The notes beneath the pieces are model-generated. The model ran no database searches, was not told the origin of the DNA, and saw only the letters and a program-made list of their open reading frames with translations. Shown here in pieces: positions 18,426-27,300 of a DNA stretch of 64,000 nucleotides (position 1 is its first letter; each line of letters begins with the position of its first letter). Where the stretch lies: positions 2,480,001 to 2,544,000 of the forward strand of contig OY760498.1 of assembly GCA_963663675.1 (NCBI GenBank), given 5' to 3'. Both the position numbers and the translations under genes were made by a program. Source of the stretch: CAINVV01 sp963663675. Lineage in GTDB: Bacteria > Bacteroidota > Bacteroidia > Bacteroidales > Prolixibacteraceae.

Positions 18426-18640
18426 ATGCATATTTTTGATTATAAATTACTTATAAAAACTAATTCATGATTTTTAACCTAAAGTGAATCAATTTAGTAC
18501 CTGTTAAACCCCGCACAGACATAAATAAATAATTACCAAAGACAACTTTGGCAGCATATGCAAACTCCCTGCCTGGTGATCTGCAGGTAAAATTCAGGCA
18601 AAAACCAATTGTTTTCGAGCGCAAAAATAGCAAAAGTCAG

Positions 18641-19366
18641 CTACTGTACAATTTCAAAATTTTCAGGCTCTATCAATGGCTCACCCTTAAACCTCAGTAT
18701 TATCTGGGCAACTGCCAGGGTATCTTTTTCACAATATCGTGCTATCCGGTCCAGGTCACCGTCCCTGTAATAGACACCGGCAACCTGGCTGCCATCAATG
18801 TCATCCTTGGGAGTCGGCACTCCGAAAATTGCACACAACAGGTCTAGGGATGTGTAACTTTTATAATCTCCAAACTTCCAGAGTTGCATGGTATCCATCA
18901 GGTAATCACGAATTTCCCACGGTTTTGCACCTGCAATATCCAGAATGGAAGGAAGTTTCAGTCCGTTGATAAGAATCCTTCTGGCAATATAGGGAAAGTC
19001 GAACTCCTGGCCGTTATGGGCACACAACCGGTGAGCAGGATTGGCCATGAATTTTTCCAGCATCTCCAGAAAATCCTTCAGCAAGTTAACCTCATCCTGT
19101 CCATAGAATGATTTGACACGATATATACGTTTGTTCCCTTTCCTGTAAATGGTACCACAGGAAATGCAGACAATTTTACCAAACTCCGCATAGATGCCCG
19201 CACGGTCGAATAAAGTTTCGGCACTCTCACCTTCCCTGGCCATGAATTCAGCTTTACGCGTCCAGAGTTTTTGCATTTTTTCGGGGAAACCAGACAAGTT
19301 TTGTACTTGCGGAACTGTCTCGATATCAAGATAAAGAATATGCTCAGGCAGAATTTTGTCCAACAT
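18641..19366 (-). CDS. DEDDy 3'-5' exonuclease, PolB-like predicted family
   Basis: 241-residue RNase H-fold exonuclease. Three acidic motifs are visible: Exo I LYLDIETVP, Exo II HNGQEFDFPYI and Exo III YCEKDTLAVAQ, which has the Tyr-x3-Asp of the DEDDy class. It resembles the stand-alone PolB-exonuclease-like family rather than a polymerase subunit. The start at 19366 (MLDKILPEH) is chosen because it begins just before the Exo I strand and leaves a 19-bp gap to the M3 peptidase gene. The cellular role (nucleic acid proofreading or repair) is inferred only. Confidence 0.85.
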   Translation of the reverse strand: MLDKILPEHILYLDIETVPQVQNLSGFPEKMQKLWTRKAEFMAREGESAETLFDRAGIYAEFGKIVCISCGTIYRKGNKRIYRVKSFYGQDEVNLLKDFLEMLEKFMANPAHRLCAHNGQEFDFPYIARRILINGLKLPSILDIAGAKPWEIRDYLMDTMQLWKFGDYKSYTSLDLLCAIFGVPTPKDDIDGSQVAGVYYRDGDLDRIARYCEKDTLAVAQIILRFKGEPLIEPENFEIVQ

Positions 19367-19385
19367 GGGTATTCCTTTTAAAATA

Positions 19386-21257
19386 TCACTTCTTTTCTCT
19401 TTTATTAAGAATTGATTCAATTTCATCCATCACTTTGTTCATCGCCTGGATCGTTTTATCAAATGGTACAGAAGTTGTCATATCGACACCGGCTTCTTTA
19501 AGAAGCTGGATAGGATAGTCAGACCCTCCGGAAGATATAAATTTGAGGTATTTCTCCAGTGCTCCCGGTTCTTTGTTCATCACTTTTTCGGCCAGTGAAA
19601 TAGATGCGGTAAAGGAAGTGCTATATTGATAAACATAGAAATTCATGTAAAAATGAGGAATATATGCCCACTCCATTTTGATATAATCATCTATCACACA
19701 ATCCTTTTTATCGTGACCATAATATTTTTTCAAAATATCTCCGTAAAGTTCTGTGAGATAGTCACCCGTCAAAGGTTTACCCTTTTCGACCTCCTCATGA
19801 ATTTTTTTCTCAAATTCAGCAAACTGAGTCTGCCGGAAAAGAGTACCTTTAAATCCATCGAGCCAGTTCATCAGCAACGATAGCCTCGTATCATCATCCT
19901 TTACATTTTTGATCATATAATTGAACAGCAAAACCTCGTTGAAGGTGGATGCCACTTCAGCAACAAAGGTGGTGTAGTGCGACGTGGGAAAAGGCTGGGT
20001 CTTGTTGGAAAAATAACTGTGCATCGTATGGCCCAGTTCATGCGCCATGGTACTGACATCCGAATAACTATCATCGAAATTTAACAGGATATAAGGATGC
20101 ACATCGTAGGCTCCGCCATTAGAATAAGCGCCTGATCGCTTGCCGGTGTTGGGATATACATCGATCCAACGCTCATCAATAGCTTTGTTGACAGTACTGA
20201 TATATTCGTTTCCAAGCGGGGCCAGGGCTTCCAGGATAATTTTGCGGGCTTCCGGGTAGGTATATTTCAAATCGACATTTTTAACAACAGGAGCATACAA
20301 ATCGTAATATTTAAGGGTATCAACCCCAAGCATCCTTTTTTTGATCGCCAGGTAACGGTGAAAAGCCGGAAGGTTCTTGTTGACATTGTCAACCAGGCTC
20401 TGGTAAACTGAAACAGGAATATCCTTGGGAGACAGGGATGCTTCAATTGCAGAACTGTACTTGCGTGACTGGGCCCTGAAAATATGCTCTTTTACATTGC
20501 CGTACATCATTTGCCCGTAGGTAGCCTTGTAATTGGCGAAATTATTAAAATAGGCTTCAAAAGCTTTCTGGCGGTCGGCTCTGTTAGTGGATGTCCTCAT
20601 TCTCCCAAAGGCTGACGATGTCAGTTTGAGTTTGGTATTGTCGCTTAAAGTGATTTCCGGGGAAGGCATTTCAGCGTCTTTGAACGTTCCGTATATATCG
20701 TTGGCCACGCCGCTGATCATGGATGAACGGGCAAGAATCCGCTCTTCAGGTTCAGACAAAGTGTGTTCCTTTTTCTTAAACAAATCATAAAGGTCCTTTT
20801 TATAAACGGCAAGTCCTTTTTGCTCTTTAATAAATCCCTCGATCACTTTCCAGTCCGCTGTCAATAACTCTGGTTCAATAAAGGCGGTTTTTGTCCCGTA
20901 TTCGGTAAAAATCTGTTCAAGGCTTTGCTGCATCGACATATATTTCATATTCCTGGTATCCTGATCGCTGTTCATACTGGCATAAATGAACAGGCGGGAT
21001 CCCTCCTTGTCCAGTTTGGAAGAAAATTCCAGGCATGCCAGCAAGTCAGCCGAAGATTTGGTCAGTTTACCTTTGAATTGTTCGATTTTTGGCATTTCAG
21101 CCGCTATTTTGACCTTGGCCTCCTCCCATGCTTTATCGCTTGAATATAAATTAGTCAAGTCCCATTTGTATTTTTCATCGATAGCTTTTCTCTCTTTTTG
21201 TCCAAAACCTGAAGAGACCAGGACAAGCATGCAAAAAATAAAAAGAATCTGTTTCAT
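19386..21257 (-). CDS. pepF: Secreted M3-family oligoendopeptidase F
   Basis: Zinc metallopeptidase of 623 residues from the ATG at 21257 (MKQILFIFCMLVLVSSGFGQ, a signal peptide). The HExxH zinc motif is MAHELGHTMHSYF, followed by the third ligand Glu in FVAEVASTFNE. Upstream regions match the PepF helical lobes. The export signal points to periplasmic peptide degradation, whereas most PepF proteins are cytoplasmic. It is the gene upstream of the exonuclease, probably co-transcribed. Confidence 0.93.
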   Translation of the reverse strand: MKQILFIFCMLVLVSSGFGQKERKAIDEKYKWDLTNLYSSDKAWEEAKVKIAAEMPKIEQFKGKLTKSSADLLACLEFSSKLDKEGSRLFIYASMNSDQDTRNMKYMSMQQSLEQIFTEYGTKTAFIEPELLTADWKVIEGFIKEQKGLAVYKKDLYDLFKKKEHTLSEPEERILARSSMISGVANDIYGTFKDAEMPSPEITLSDNTKLKLTSSAFGRMRTSTNRADRQKAFEAYFNNFANYKATYGQMMYGNVKEHIFRAQSRKYSSAIEASLSPKDIPVSVYQSLVDNVNKNLPAFHRYLAIKKRMLGVDTLKYYDLYAPVVKNVDLKYTYPEARKIILEALAPLGNEYISTVNKAIDERWIDVYPNTGKRSGAYSNGGAYDVHPYILLNFDDSYSDVSTMAHELGHTMHSYFSNKTQPFPTSHYTTFVAEVASTFNEVLLFNYMIKNVKDDDTRLSLLMNWLDGFKGTLFRQTQFAEFEKKIHEEVEKGKPLTGDYLTELYGDILKKYYGHDKKDCVIDDYIKMEWAYIPHFYMNFYVYQYSTSFTASISLAEKVMNKEPGALEKYLKFISSGGSDYPIQLLKEAGVDMTTSVPFDKTIQAMNKVMDEIESILNKREKK

Positions 21258-21331
21258 AACATTGAAAATCAATAGATTTGATATATATAAATATTGCTAA
21301 ATTTAAATTTCCAGAGCTTTTACCCTATTTT

Positions 21332-21955
21332 TTACGCGTGATCATTCAGGTGTTTCATGATATACTGGGTTATAATATCGATAGCGACTTTGTTGCTGCC
21401 ACCTTCGGGAACTATAATGTCGGCATATCTTTTGGTAGGTTCAATAAATTGCAGGTGGCTGGGCCTGACTGTATCCTCATAGCGTTTAAGGACTGTGTGA
21501 ACATCCCTGCCGCGTTCAACCATGTCGCGTTGTATCACACGCGATAGACGCACATCCGCTTCACAATCAACGAAGATCTTGATATCCATCAATTTGCGCA
21601 GCTCTTTGGGCCACAGGCAGAGAATACCTTCCACGATGATGGCCTTCCGTGGAACAATAGTGGTAGTTTCTGCAGCACGGGTACAAGTAAGGTAGGAATA
21701 GATGGGTTGCTGTATTGTTTCGCCCCGACGCAACTTCCGGATATTCTCGGCAAGAAGTTCAAATTCAAGGGCATCCGGATGGTCAAAATTAATTTTCTGG
21801 CGCTCTTCAAGGGGTAGATGACTGTTGTCGCGGTAGTAGGCATCCTGTGAAAGGATGGTTACATCTTTCTCTGCAAGACGTTCAATGATTTTATTGACAA
21901 CAGTAGTCTTGCCGGAACCGGTTCCTCCGGCAATACCAATGACCAGAATGCTCAT
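21332..21955 (-). CDS. udk: Uridine/cytidine kinase
   Basis: 207-residue P-loop kinase of pyrimidine salvage that phosphorylates uridine and cytidine. Walker A is GIAGGTGSGKTTV (8-20). Also seen are SQDAYY (nucleoside-binding Asp), NFDHPDALEFELL and the IVEGILCLWP strand. Length is normal. Its ATG is directly followed upstream by a short GAGTTAT repeat. Confidence 0.96.
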   Translation of the reverse strand: MSILVIGIAGGTGSGKTTVVNKIIERLAEKDVTILSQDAYYRDNSHLPLEERQKINFDHPDALEFELLAENIRKLRRGETIQQPIYSYLTCTRAAETTTIVPRKAIIVEGILCLWPKELRKLMDIKIFVDCEADVRLSRVIQRDMVERGRDVHTVLKRYEDTVRPSHLQFIEPTKRYADIIVPEGGSNKVAIDIITQYIMKHLNDHA

Positions 21956-21958
21956 GTA

Positions 21959-21979
21959 GAGTTATGAGTTATGAGTTAC
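21959..21979. repeat. Short heptamer repeat upstream of udk
   Basis: GAGTTAT GAGTTAT GAGTTAC lies 3 bp before the udk start codon. Three in-register units are a variant of the dispersed heptamer family. Confidence 0.45.
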
Positions 21980-22186
21980 GCGCAAAATGAATAGAATATT
22001 GTAATTTCCCTGCAACCCTCAGCTGCATGAGACAAAGATAAAGTAAATTTTTGCCAACCGGAATTTTAGATTTTCCTAAAATAGAGGAGAATGGAGAATA
22101 TCTGTTATTTTTGTAGAAATTTATATAGTGTGCACGAATACCATTCAATGCCCGCTCCTTTGTAAACGCAAATTTTCATAAATTCC

Positions 22187-22489
22187 ATGTTCAATCACAT
22201 AGTACTCTTTAAACTGAAGGATTTTCAGGATGAAGCTCAGAAATCGCAGGTCCGTTCACAGATTACCGGTTCATTGATTGAGCTGAAAGGGAAAATTGCA
22301 GAGCTGAAACAGATAGAGGTAGGAGAAAATTTTGAATTAAATGCCGCTTCGTTCGATATCAGCCTGATCACGCGCTTCGATTCCGCTGAAGGGTTTGAAG
22401 TTTACCGCGATCACCCGGAACACCTTAAAGTTGTAGAACTGGTTCGTGCAAACACCGTTGACAGAACTGTTGTCGATTACCTTGATTAA
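22187..22489 (+). CDS. Dabb (stress-responsive alpha/beta barrel) domain protein
   Basis: 100-residue protein starting MFNHIVLFKLKD with IEVGENF and the EVYRDHPEHLKV block. This is the ferredoxin-like Dabb domain that forms dimers. The function of bacterial members is mostly unknown. The next gene, a mannose-6-phosphate isomerase, starts 27 bp after its stop, so co-transcription is likely. No substrate can be assigned. Confidence 0.88.
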   Translation: MFNHIVLFKLKDFQDEAQKSQVRSQITGSLIELKGKIAELKQIEVGENFELNAASFDISLITRFDSAEGFEVYRDHPEHLKVVELVRANTVDRTVVDYLD

Positions 22490-22516
22490 TTGCATTTATA
22501 TTTTTTTACTCTCAAT

Positions 22517-23500
22517 ATGAAGAATCTTTATCCACTTAAATTCAGACCGATTTACAAAGAAAGAATCTGGGGCGGAAGTAAACTGCCAGCCCTGCTGAAT
22601 AAAAAGTACAGCATGTCACAATGTGGTGAATCGTGGGAACTTTCTGCTGTCCAGGACGACATTTCTGTGGTTTCGGATGGTTTTCTGAAAGGCAATAACC
22701 TGGAAGAGCTGATCGAAGTTTATATGGGCGAGTTGGTGGGTGAGAAAATCTATGACCGGTTTGGCACTGAATTTCCATTGCTGATCAAATACATTGATGC
22801 CAACGACCGGCTTTCGATACAGGTTCACCCCGGTGATGAACTTTCAAAAGAGCGGCACGGAGCCTATGGTAAGACTGAAATGTGGTATGTAGTTCAGGCT
22901 GAGGAAGGTGCAGAACTTATATCCGGATTTAACAGGACCATTGATCGCGACAGTTACCTGATAGCACTTCAAAATGACAAGCTGGAAAACCTGATGCAGT
23001 TCGATCCGGTCAAGGCAGGCGACGTATTTTATATTCCGGCAGGCAGGGTCCACGCTATCGGTAAAGGAATTGTGGTGGCAGAGATTCAGCAGACATCGGA
23101 TGTTACTTACCGGATATTCGATTTTAACCGCATCGATGACAAGGGGCAACCACGCGAGCTTCATACCGAGCTGGCACTGGATGCAATTGATTTCAAGCAC
23201 CACAAAAATGGGTTCACAGAATATCAACCCAAAGAAAATGAGCCTGTTGAACTTATAAAATGCAACTATTTCACCACCAACCTGCTCCAAATAAATGTAC
23301 CACTTGAACGCGATTTCAGCAAAATCGACTCTTTTGTAATCTATCTGTGCTTTGATGGCGCTTATACACTTCAGTGGGAAGGTGAATCTATCCCGGTGCA
23401 GAAAGGTGAAACCATACTCATTCCGGCCTGTATCGAATATTTTACTTTGAAACCGGCAGATGGAGCTGAAACAAAATTGCTCGAAGTATACGTGGAATAA
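22517..23500 (+). CDS. manA: Mannose-6-phosphate isomerase, class I (cupin)
   Basis: 327-residue zinc-dependent cupin that interconverts mannose 6-phosphate and fructose 6-phosphate. It starts MKNLYPLKFRPIYKERIWGG. The metal-site motifs are IQVHPGDEL and the conserved KTEMWYV, and IPAGRVHAIGKG holds the later His and the active-site region. An in-frame ATG 27 bp upstream (22490) adds residues with no homology and is rejected. Facing heptamer arrays follow the stop codon. Confidence 0.93.
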   Translation: MKNLYPLKFRPIYKERIWGGSKLPALLNKKYSMSQCGESWELSAVQDDISVVSDGFLKGNNLEELIEVYMGELVGEKIYDRFGTEFPLLIKYIDANDRLSIQVHPGDELSKERHGAYGKTEMWYVVQAEEGAELISGFNRTIDRDSYLIALQNDKLENLMQFDPVKAGDVFYIPAGRVHAIGKGIVVAEIQQTSDVTYRIFDFNRIDDKGQPRELHTELALDAIDFKHHKNGFTEYQPKENEPVELIKCNYFTTNLLQINVPLERDFSKIDSFVIYLCFDGAYTLQWEGESIPVQKGETILIPACIEYFTLKPADGAETKLLEVYVE

Positions 23501-23506
23501 AATTAA

Positions 23507-23617
23507 GAGATGAGAGATAAGACATGAGATTAATGCCGCCTTTATTGTCTCATGTCTCATATCTCATGTCTTATCTCTCATCTCTCATGTCTTATCTCTC
23601 ATCTCTTATATCTCATT
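23507..23617. repeat. Longest facing heptamer arrays (predicted hairpin) between manA and engB
   Basis: The left arm 23507-23534 has GAGATGA GAGATAA GACATGA GATTAAT. The right arm 23548-23617 has ten exact-register units of TCTYATN, the last ending 8 bp before the engB ATG. The arms are complementary, with a short loop around 23535-23547. This is the clearest example of the family and could separate the two genes' transcripts. Confidence 0.85.
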
Positions 23618-23625
23618 AAAATACC

Positions 23626-24219
23626 ATGATCATAAAATCCGCCGAATTCGTCGTTAGCAATACCGATCCCGGGATGTGCCCGGTAACCGAACAACCTGAA
23701 TTTGCTTTTATCGGGAGATCAAACGTCGGGAAATCGTCCCTGATCAATATGCTGATGGGAATAAACAATTTGGCGAAAACCTCTTCAGAACCAGGAAAGA
23801 CGCGTTTAATCAACCATTTCATTGTTAATGGCGAGTGGTTCCTTGTCGACCTCCCGGGATACGGCTATGCGAAAGTCTTGCGTTCAAGCCGTGAGAAGTG
23901 GGTTAAGTTTATCCGGAAGTACATCCTGGAAAGGGAAAATCTCTATTGCGTGATGGTACTGCTGGACATCAGGCTGGAGCCTCAAAAGAATGACCTCGAT
24001 TTTATGAACTGGCTGGGGGAAAACGGAATCCCCTTCGTCATGGTATTTACCAAAGCAGACAAATTAGGGAAAGTTGCCGTTGAAAAGAGCCTGGAAGTAT
24101 ATCGCGAAGAAATGCTGAAAGGCTGGGAGGAGTTGCCAAACATTTTCGTAACCTCAGCTGAAAAAGGAAACGGGCGAGATGAACTTCTCGGTTTTATTGA
24201 AAAAACCATAGGAAATTAA
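23626..24219 (+). CDS. engB: Ribosome biogenesis GTPase EngB (YsxC/YihA)
   Basis: 197-residue GTPase needed for 50S subunit assembly. The G motifs are clear: G1 GRSNVGKSSLIN, G3 DLPGYGYAKV, G4 TKADKL and G5 VTSAEKGNG. Length is normal. The start is the first ATG after the heptamer array. Confidence 0.97.
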   Translation: MIIKSAEFVVSNTDPGMCPVTEQPEFAFIGRSNVGKSSLINMLMGINNLAKTSSEPGKTRLINHFIVNGEWFLVDLPGYGYAKVLRSSREKWVKFIRKYILERENLYCVMVLLDIRLEPQKNDLDFMNWLGENGIPFVMVFTKADKLGKVAVEKSLEVYREEMLKGWEELPNIFVTSAEKGNGRDELLGFIEKTIGN

Positions 24220-24333
24220 AAATATTCTCCCGGCAACAGACTAATACACAATAACATATTAGTTATAAACAGATTGTCAGCAAAATTTCTCCCTGATTGC
24301 CTTCAATAACATTTTATGCCATCATATTTTTTT

Positions 24334-24341
24334 TATTTTTG
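24334..24341 (+). promoter_or_regulatory. Bacteroidota -7 element before prs
   Basis: TATTTTTG matches TAnnTTTG, 29 bp before the prs ATG. No convincing -33 TTG is seen, and the region is T-rich. Confidence 0.45.
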
Positions 24342-24370
24342 TTCCGAACATTCCATTCTCACTCTGCGAT

Positions 24371-25309
24371 ATGAACGACAATCACAAAAACATTAAGCTT
24401 TTTACAGGCAATGAATCTAGGTATCTGTCAGAAAATATTGCGGCCAGTGCAGGGATGGAACTTGGCAAATCCTCCTGTCCACGCTTCGCTGACGGTGAAT
24501 TTGAGCCCTGTTATGAGGAAACAATCCGTGGCTCATTTACTTTTATTATCCAGTCTACTTTTGCTCCTGCCGACAATCTGCTGGAGCTTCTGCTGATGAT
24601 TGATGCAGCAAAAAGAGCTTCTGCCTACAAGGTTATTGCTGTAATACCTTACTTTGGCTATGCCCGCCAGGACCGCAAAGACAGGCCCAGGGTATCTATC
24701 GGCGCCAAACTGGTTGCCGATATGCTTTCCACTGCCGGCATCGACAGGCTAATCACCATGGATCTTCACGCAGACCAGATCCAGGGATTTTTCAATGTGC
24801 CGGTCGACCACCTCAGTGCAGTTGCACTTTTCATCCCCTACATCCAGCAGATGGGACTTAAGGATATCGTGGTGGCTTCCCCGGATACCGGTGGCACCAA
24901 ACGTGCCAACGTGTTCGCGAAACATCTCGGTACTGACATGGTTATCTGTCACAAAACCAGAACAAAAGCCAATGTGATCGACTCCATGACCCTTATCGGG
25001 GAAGTTGAGAATAAAGACGTAATCATCGTAGATGATATCATTGATACAGGCGGAACCATTGCCAAAGCAGCCGATCTGATGAAATCAAAGGGAGCCCGTT
25101 CTGTAAGGGCTTGCGCTACCCACGCCGTTCTCTCAGGATCTGCCATCGAACGCATGGAAAACTCCTCCCTTGACGAGGTGCTTTTAACGGACACCATTCC
25201 ATTGCGCAGGAAATCCGACAAGATTACCATACTCTCCTGCGCACCCCTGTTTGCTGATGTAATCCAGAAAGTGTACGAGAACAAATCCATCAGCTCGGCA
25301 TTTATTTAA
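24371..25309 (+). CDS. prs: Ribose-phosphate pyrophosphokinase
   Basis: 312-residue cytoplasmic enzyme that makes PRPP from ribose 5-phosphate and ATP for nucleotide, His and Trp synthesis. Seen are FADGEFEPCYEETIRG, PYFGYARQDRKDRPR (ATP site), DLHADQIQGFF (metal-binding His-Asp) and the PRPP loop VIIVDDIIDTGGTI. Length is normal and it is co-directional with rplY. Confidence 0.98.
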   Translation: MNDNHKNIKLFTGNESRYLSENIAASAGMELGKSSCPRFADGEFEPCYEETIRGSFTFIIQSTFAPADNLLELLLMIDAAKRASAYKVIAVIPYFGYARQDRKDRPRVSIGAKLVADMLSTAGIDRLITMDLHADQIQGFFNVPVDHLSAVALFIPYIQQMGLKDIVVASPDTGGTKRANVFAKHLGTDMVICHKTRTKANVIDSMTLIGEVENKDVIIVDDIIDTGGTIAKAADLMKSKGARSVRACATHAVLSGSAIERMENSSLDEVLLTDTIPLRRKSDKITILSCAPLFADVIQKVYENKSISSAFI

Positions 25310-25373
25310 AAGGAAAAGCAAAAAGGAGCCTCATTTTCCATTTTCTGCTGTTTATTATTCATTATTAATTATC

Positions 25374-25381
25374 TATCTTTG
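25374..25381 (+). promoter_or_regulatory. Bacteroidota -7 element before rplY
   Basis: TATCTTTG matches TAnnTTTG. Transcription from here would give a leader of about 90 nt before the rplY ATG. Confidence 0.6.
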
Positions 25382-25405
25382 CGCCCAATTTAGCAGCATG
25401 CCTTT

Positions 25406-25444
25406 AAGGGTGTGATGCGGACACCTTTCATGTAGAAAGGAGGT
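25406..25444 (+). promoter_or_regulatory. Candidate structured leader of rplY with two exclusive hairpins
   Basis: Hairpin A pairs AAGGGTGT (25406-25413) with ACACCTTT (25421-25428). Hairpin B pairs CCTTTC (25424-25429) with GAAAGG (25435-25440). They share bases, so only one can form. Hairpin B would sequester a perfect AAAGGAGGT, rare in Bacteroidota. An autoregulatory ribosomal-protein leader is possible, but I do not recognise a named motif. Confidence 0.4.
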
Positions 25445-25478
25445 CTGAGGAAACACTTTATTATTAAAAAATTTAGAA

Positions 25479-26066
25479 ATGAAAAAATTTGAAATTAAAG
25501 GTACTGCGCGTCAGGCCCTTGGAAAAAAAGACACCAGGACCCTGAGAGCTCAGGACTTAGTACCATGCGTACTGTACGGAGGTGAAGCTCCTGTTCACTT
25601 TTATGCACCGGAAGGTGATTTCCGCAAAATCGTTTACACGCCGAAAGTGTACCAGGCAGAATTGAACATTGATGGTAAAATTTACGACGCATTTATGCAG
25701 GAATTGCAGTTCCACCCTGTGACAGACAAGCTGTTACATGTTGACTTCCTGCAAATCAGCGACAAAAAAGCAGTAAAAATCGACCTGCCGGTCCGTCTGG
25801 ATGGTTATGCGAAAGGTATTCAGCAAGGGGGTCGCCTCAAGGCCAACCTTCGTAACCTAAAAGTAAAAGGCATTTTTAAAAATCTGCCAGATGAGATACT
25901 TATTGACGTTACAGAACTGGGTATCAGCGAAAGCATCCGCGTAGGAGATATCAAAACAGAAGGTTTTGAAATAATGAACAACAAGTCTGTTCCTGTTGCA
26001 ACTGTTGTTGTTACCCGTGCAGCCCGCGCGGCCATGAATGCACCTGTTGCCTCAGGAAAGAAATAA
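25479..26066 (+). CDS. rplY: 50S ribosomal protein L25 (general stress protein Ctc type)
   Basis: 195-residue L25/TL5/Ctc protein that binds 5S rRNA. The N-terminal L25 domain (KGTARQALGKKDTRTLR, then VPCVLYGG) is followed by the TL5 C-terminal beta domain. The length above 180 indicates the two-domain form. It starts after a leader with alternative hairpins and is followed by pth, a common rplY-pth pair. Confidence 0.96.
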   Translation: MKKFEIKGTARQALGKKDTRTLRAQDLVPCVLYGGEAPVHFYAPEGDFRKIVYTPKVYQAELNIDGKIYDAFMQELQFHPVTDKLLHVDFLQISDKKAVKIDLPVRLDGYAKGIQQGGRLKANLRNLKVKGIFKNLPDEILIDVTELGISESIRVGDIKTEGFEIMNNKSVPVATVVVTRAARAAMNAPVASGKK

Positions 26067-26072
26067 TACAAA

Positions 26073-26097
26073 TCAACGGGGTCCGCAAGGACGTTGA
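26073..26097 (+). other. GNRA-capped hairpin between rplY and pth
   Basis: TCAAC / GTTGA, then GTCC / GGAC, around a GCAA tetraloop, with a three-base bulge. No T tract follows, so this is more likely an mRNA processing or stability element than a terminator. Confidence 0.45.
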
Positions 26098-26115
26098 GTT
26101 GATAAAATTATTTTA

Positions 26116-26682
26116 ATGAAGTACCTGATCGTTGGCCTGGGAAATATCGGAAGTGAATACGATAATACCCGTCACAACATTGGATTTACGATATTGGATG
26201 CCCTTGCCAGGGCATCCAATATCTCTTTTAGCGACAAACGATATGGTTTTGTGGCTGAAATGAAACATGCGTCAAGAACTCTTATCCTCTTAAAGCCAAA
26301 TACTTACGTAAATTTAAGTGGAAGATCGGTCCATTACTGGATGCAAAAAGAGAAGATCCCGCCCGAAAACCTGCTGATACTTGTTGACGACCTTGCCCTG
26401 CCGCTCGGCAAAATCCGGCTGCGCTCTAAAGGTGGTGATGCCGGGCACAACGGACTTAAAAGCATACAACAGATTCTCTGCACATCAGATTACAGCCGAC
26501 TTCGGTTTGGAATTGGGGATGATTTCCCGCGAGGCTTCCAGGTACAGCATGTTTTGGGAAAATGGTCGCGAGAGGAGGAGGAAGTCATCAATTCAAAGCT
26601 CGAAAGATGTTTTGACATCATCAAATCATTCGCCACTATCGGCATTGAACTGACAATGACCAAGTTCAACAAAGGAGCCTGA
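26116..26682 (+). CDS. pth: Peptidyl-tRNA hydrolase
   Basis: 188-residue enzyme that releases peptides from peptidyl-tRNA lost by ribosomes. Key sites are present: GLGNIGSEYDNTRHNIGF (catalytic His near residue 20), LLKPNTYVNLSG, LVDDLALPLGKIRLR (catalytic Asp) and GGDAGHNGLKSI. It carries a perfect 15-bp inverted repeat inside the coding sequence at 26190-26223, described separately. Partner of rplY. Confidence 0.97.
   Translation: MKYLIVGLGNIGSEYDNTRHNIGFTILDALARASNISFSDKRYGFVAEMKHASRTLILLKPNTYVNLSGRSVHYWMQKEKIPPENLLILVDDLALPLGKIRLRSKGGDAGHNGLKSIQQILCTSDYSRLRFGIGDDFPRGFQVQHVLGKWSREEEEVINSKLERCFDIIKSFATIGIELTMTKFNKGA
26190..26223. repeat. Perfect 15-bp inverted repeat inside the pth coding sequence
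   Basis: GATATTGGATGCCCT (26190-26204) is followed by TGCC and the exact complement AGGGCATCCAATATC (26209-26223). It encodes about residues 26-36 of Pth (ILDALARASNI). A stem this long early in a coding region could slow ribosomes or be cut by RNase. Confidence 0.8.
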
Positions 26683-26745
26683 GGAAAATTTCGATTTTCG
26701 ATTTCGATCTGATCGCCATTTTTCCGTTCTCCTGGTCCTCTGCCC

Positions 26746-27123
26746 TCACCATTCAATGACGCGATCAATATCCCGCCTGTCTTTTTTTGTCGGCCTTCCG
26801 GCTCCGCGGTCGCGCACAAAAAGTGCTCCGCCATGCTCTTTATCAAGCTTTAGCAATTCTTCAGCAGGAGTTGTATCTTCCATATAATCAGGGACAAGTT
26901 TGGCACCCACCCTTTTCCCCAACAATGCAAGGACCCTAAATGAATAGGTGACAGGATTCTTCCTTACCTGAATGGTCTCCCCAACTTTCACCACCCTGGA
27001 TGGTTTGACGGCTATTCCGCCGATGGTAATCTGACCCTTTTTGCACGCTTCCGTTGCCATGCTGCGGGTGGCATAAACCCTGACAGACCAAAGGTATTTA
27101 TCGACGCGGATATCATCTTCCAT
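26746..27123 (-). CDS. S4-domain RNA-binding protein (Hsp15/HslR-like)
   Basis: 125-residue protein. The S4 RNA-binding fold fills the N-terminal half: RVDKYLWSVRVYATRSMATEAC pattern, GQITIGGIAVKPSRVVKVGE. A basic tail GRPTKKDRRDIDRVI follows. This matches the Hsp15 family, which binds 50S subunits carrying stalled peptidyl-tRNA. It converges with pth, another peptidyl-tRNA rescue factor, with 63 bp between stops. Confidence 0.88.
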   Translation of the reverse strand: MEDDIRVDKYLWSVRVYATRSMATEACKKGQITIGGIAVKPSRVVKVGETIQVRKNPVTYSFRVLALLGKRVGAKLVPDYMEDTTPAEELLKLDKEHGGALFVRDRGAGRPTKKDRRDIDRVIEW

Positions 27124-27209
27124 AGCCCAAAAATAGCCATTTTTTCAAAAAATCCATTTCAGTTTACATTTTCCGTTCTCCTGCTTCATGCTCCTCAATC
27201 TATGCTCCA

Positions 27210-27300
27210 TCTCATGTCTCATGTCTTATCTCTTATATCTTATCTCTTATATCTTATCTCTCATATCTTATCTCTTATCTCTCTTGTCCTATCTCTCATA
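27210..27300. repeat. Heptamer repeat array (13 units) upstream of the nucleotidase genes
   Basis: Thirteen consecutive heptamers, mostly TCTTATC, TCTTATA or TCTCATG; the phase holds from 27210 to 27300. Read as protein it gives a leucine/serine-rich hydrophobic stretch, which is an artefact of the repeat. Confidence 0.85.

Noticed and set aside
22844..23560. 238-codon ORF antisense to manA
   Set aside because: Shadow frame of manA, with no family features.
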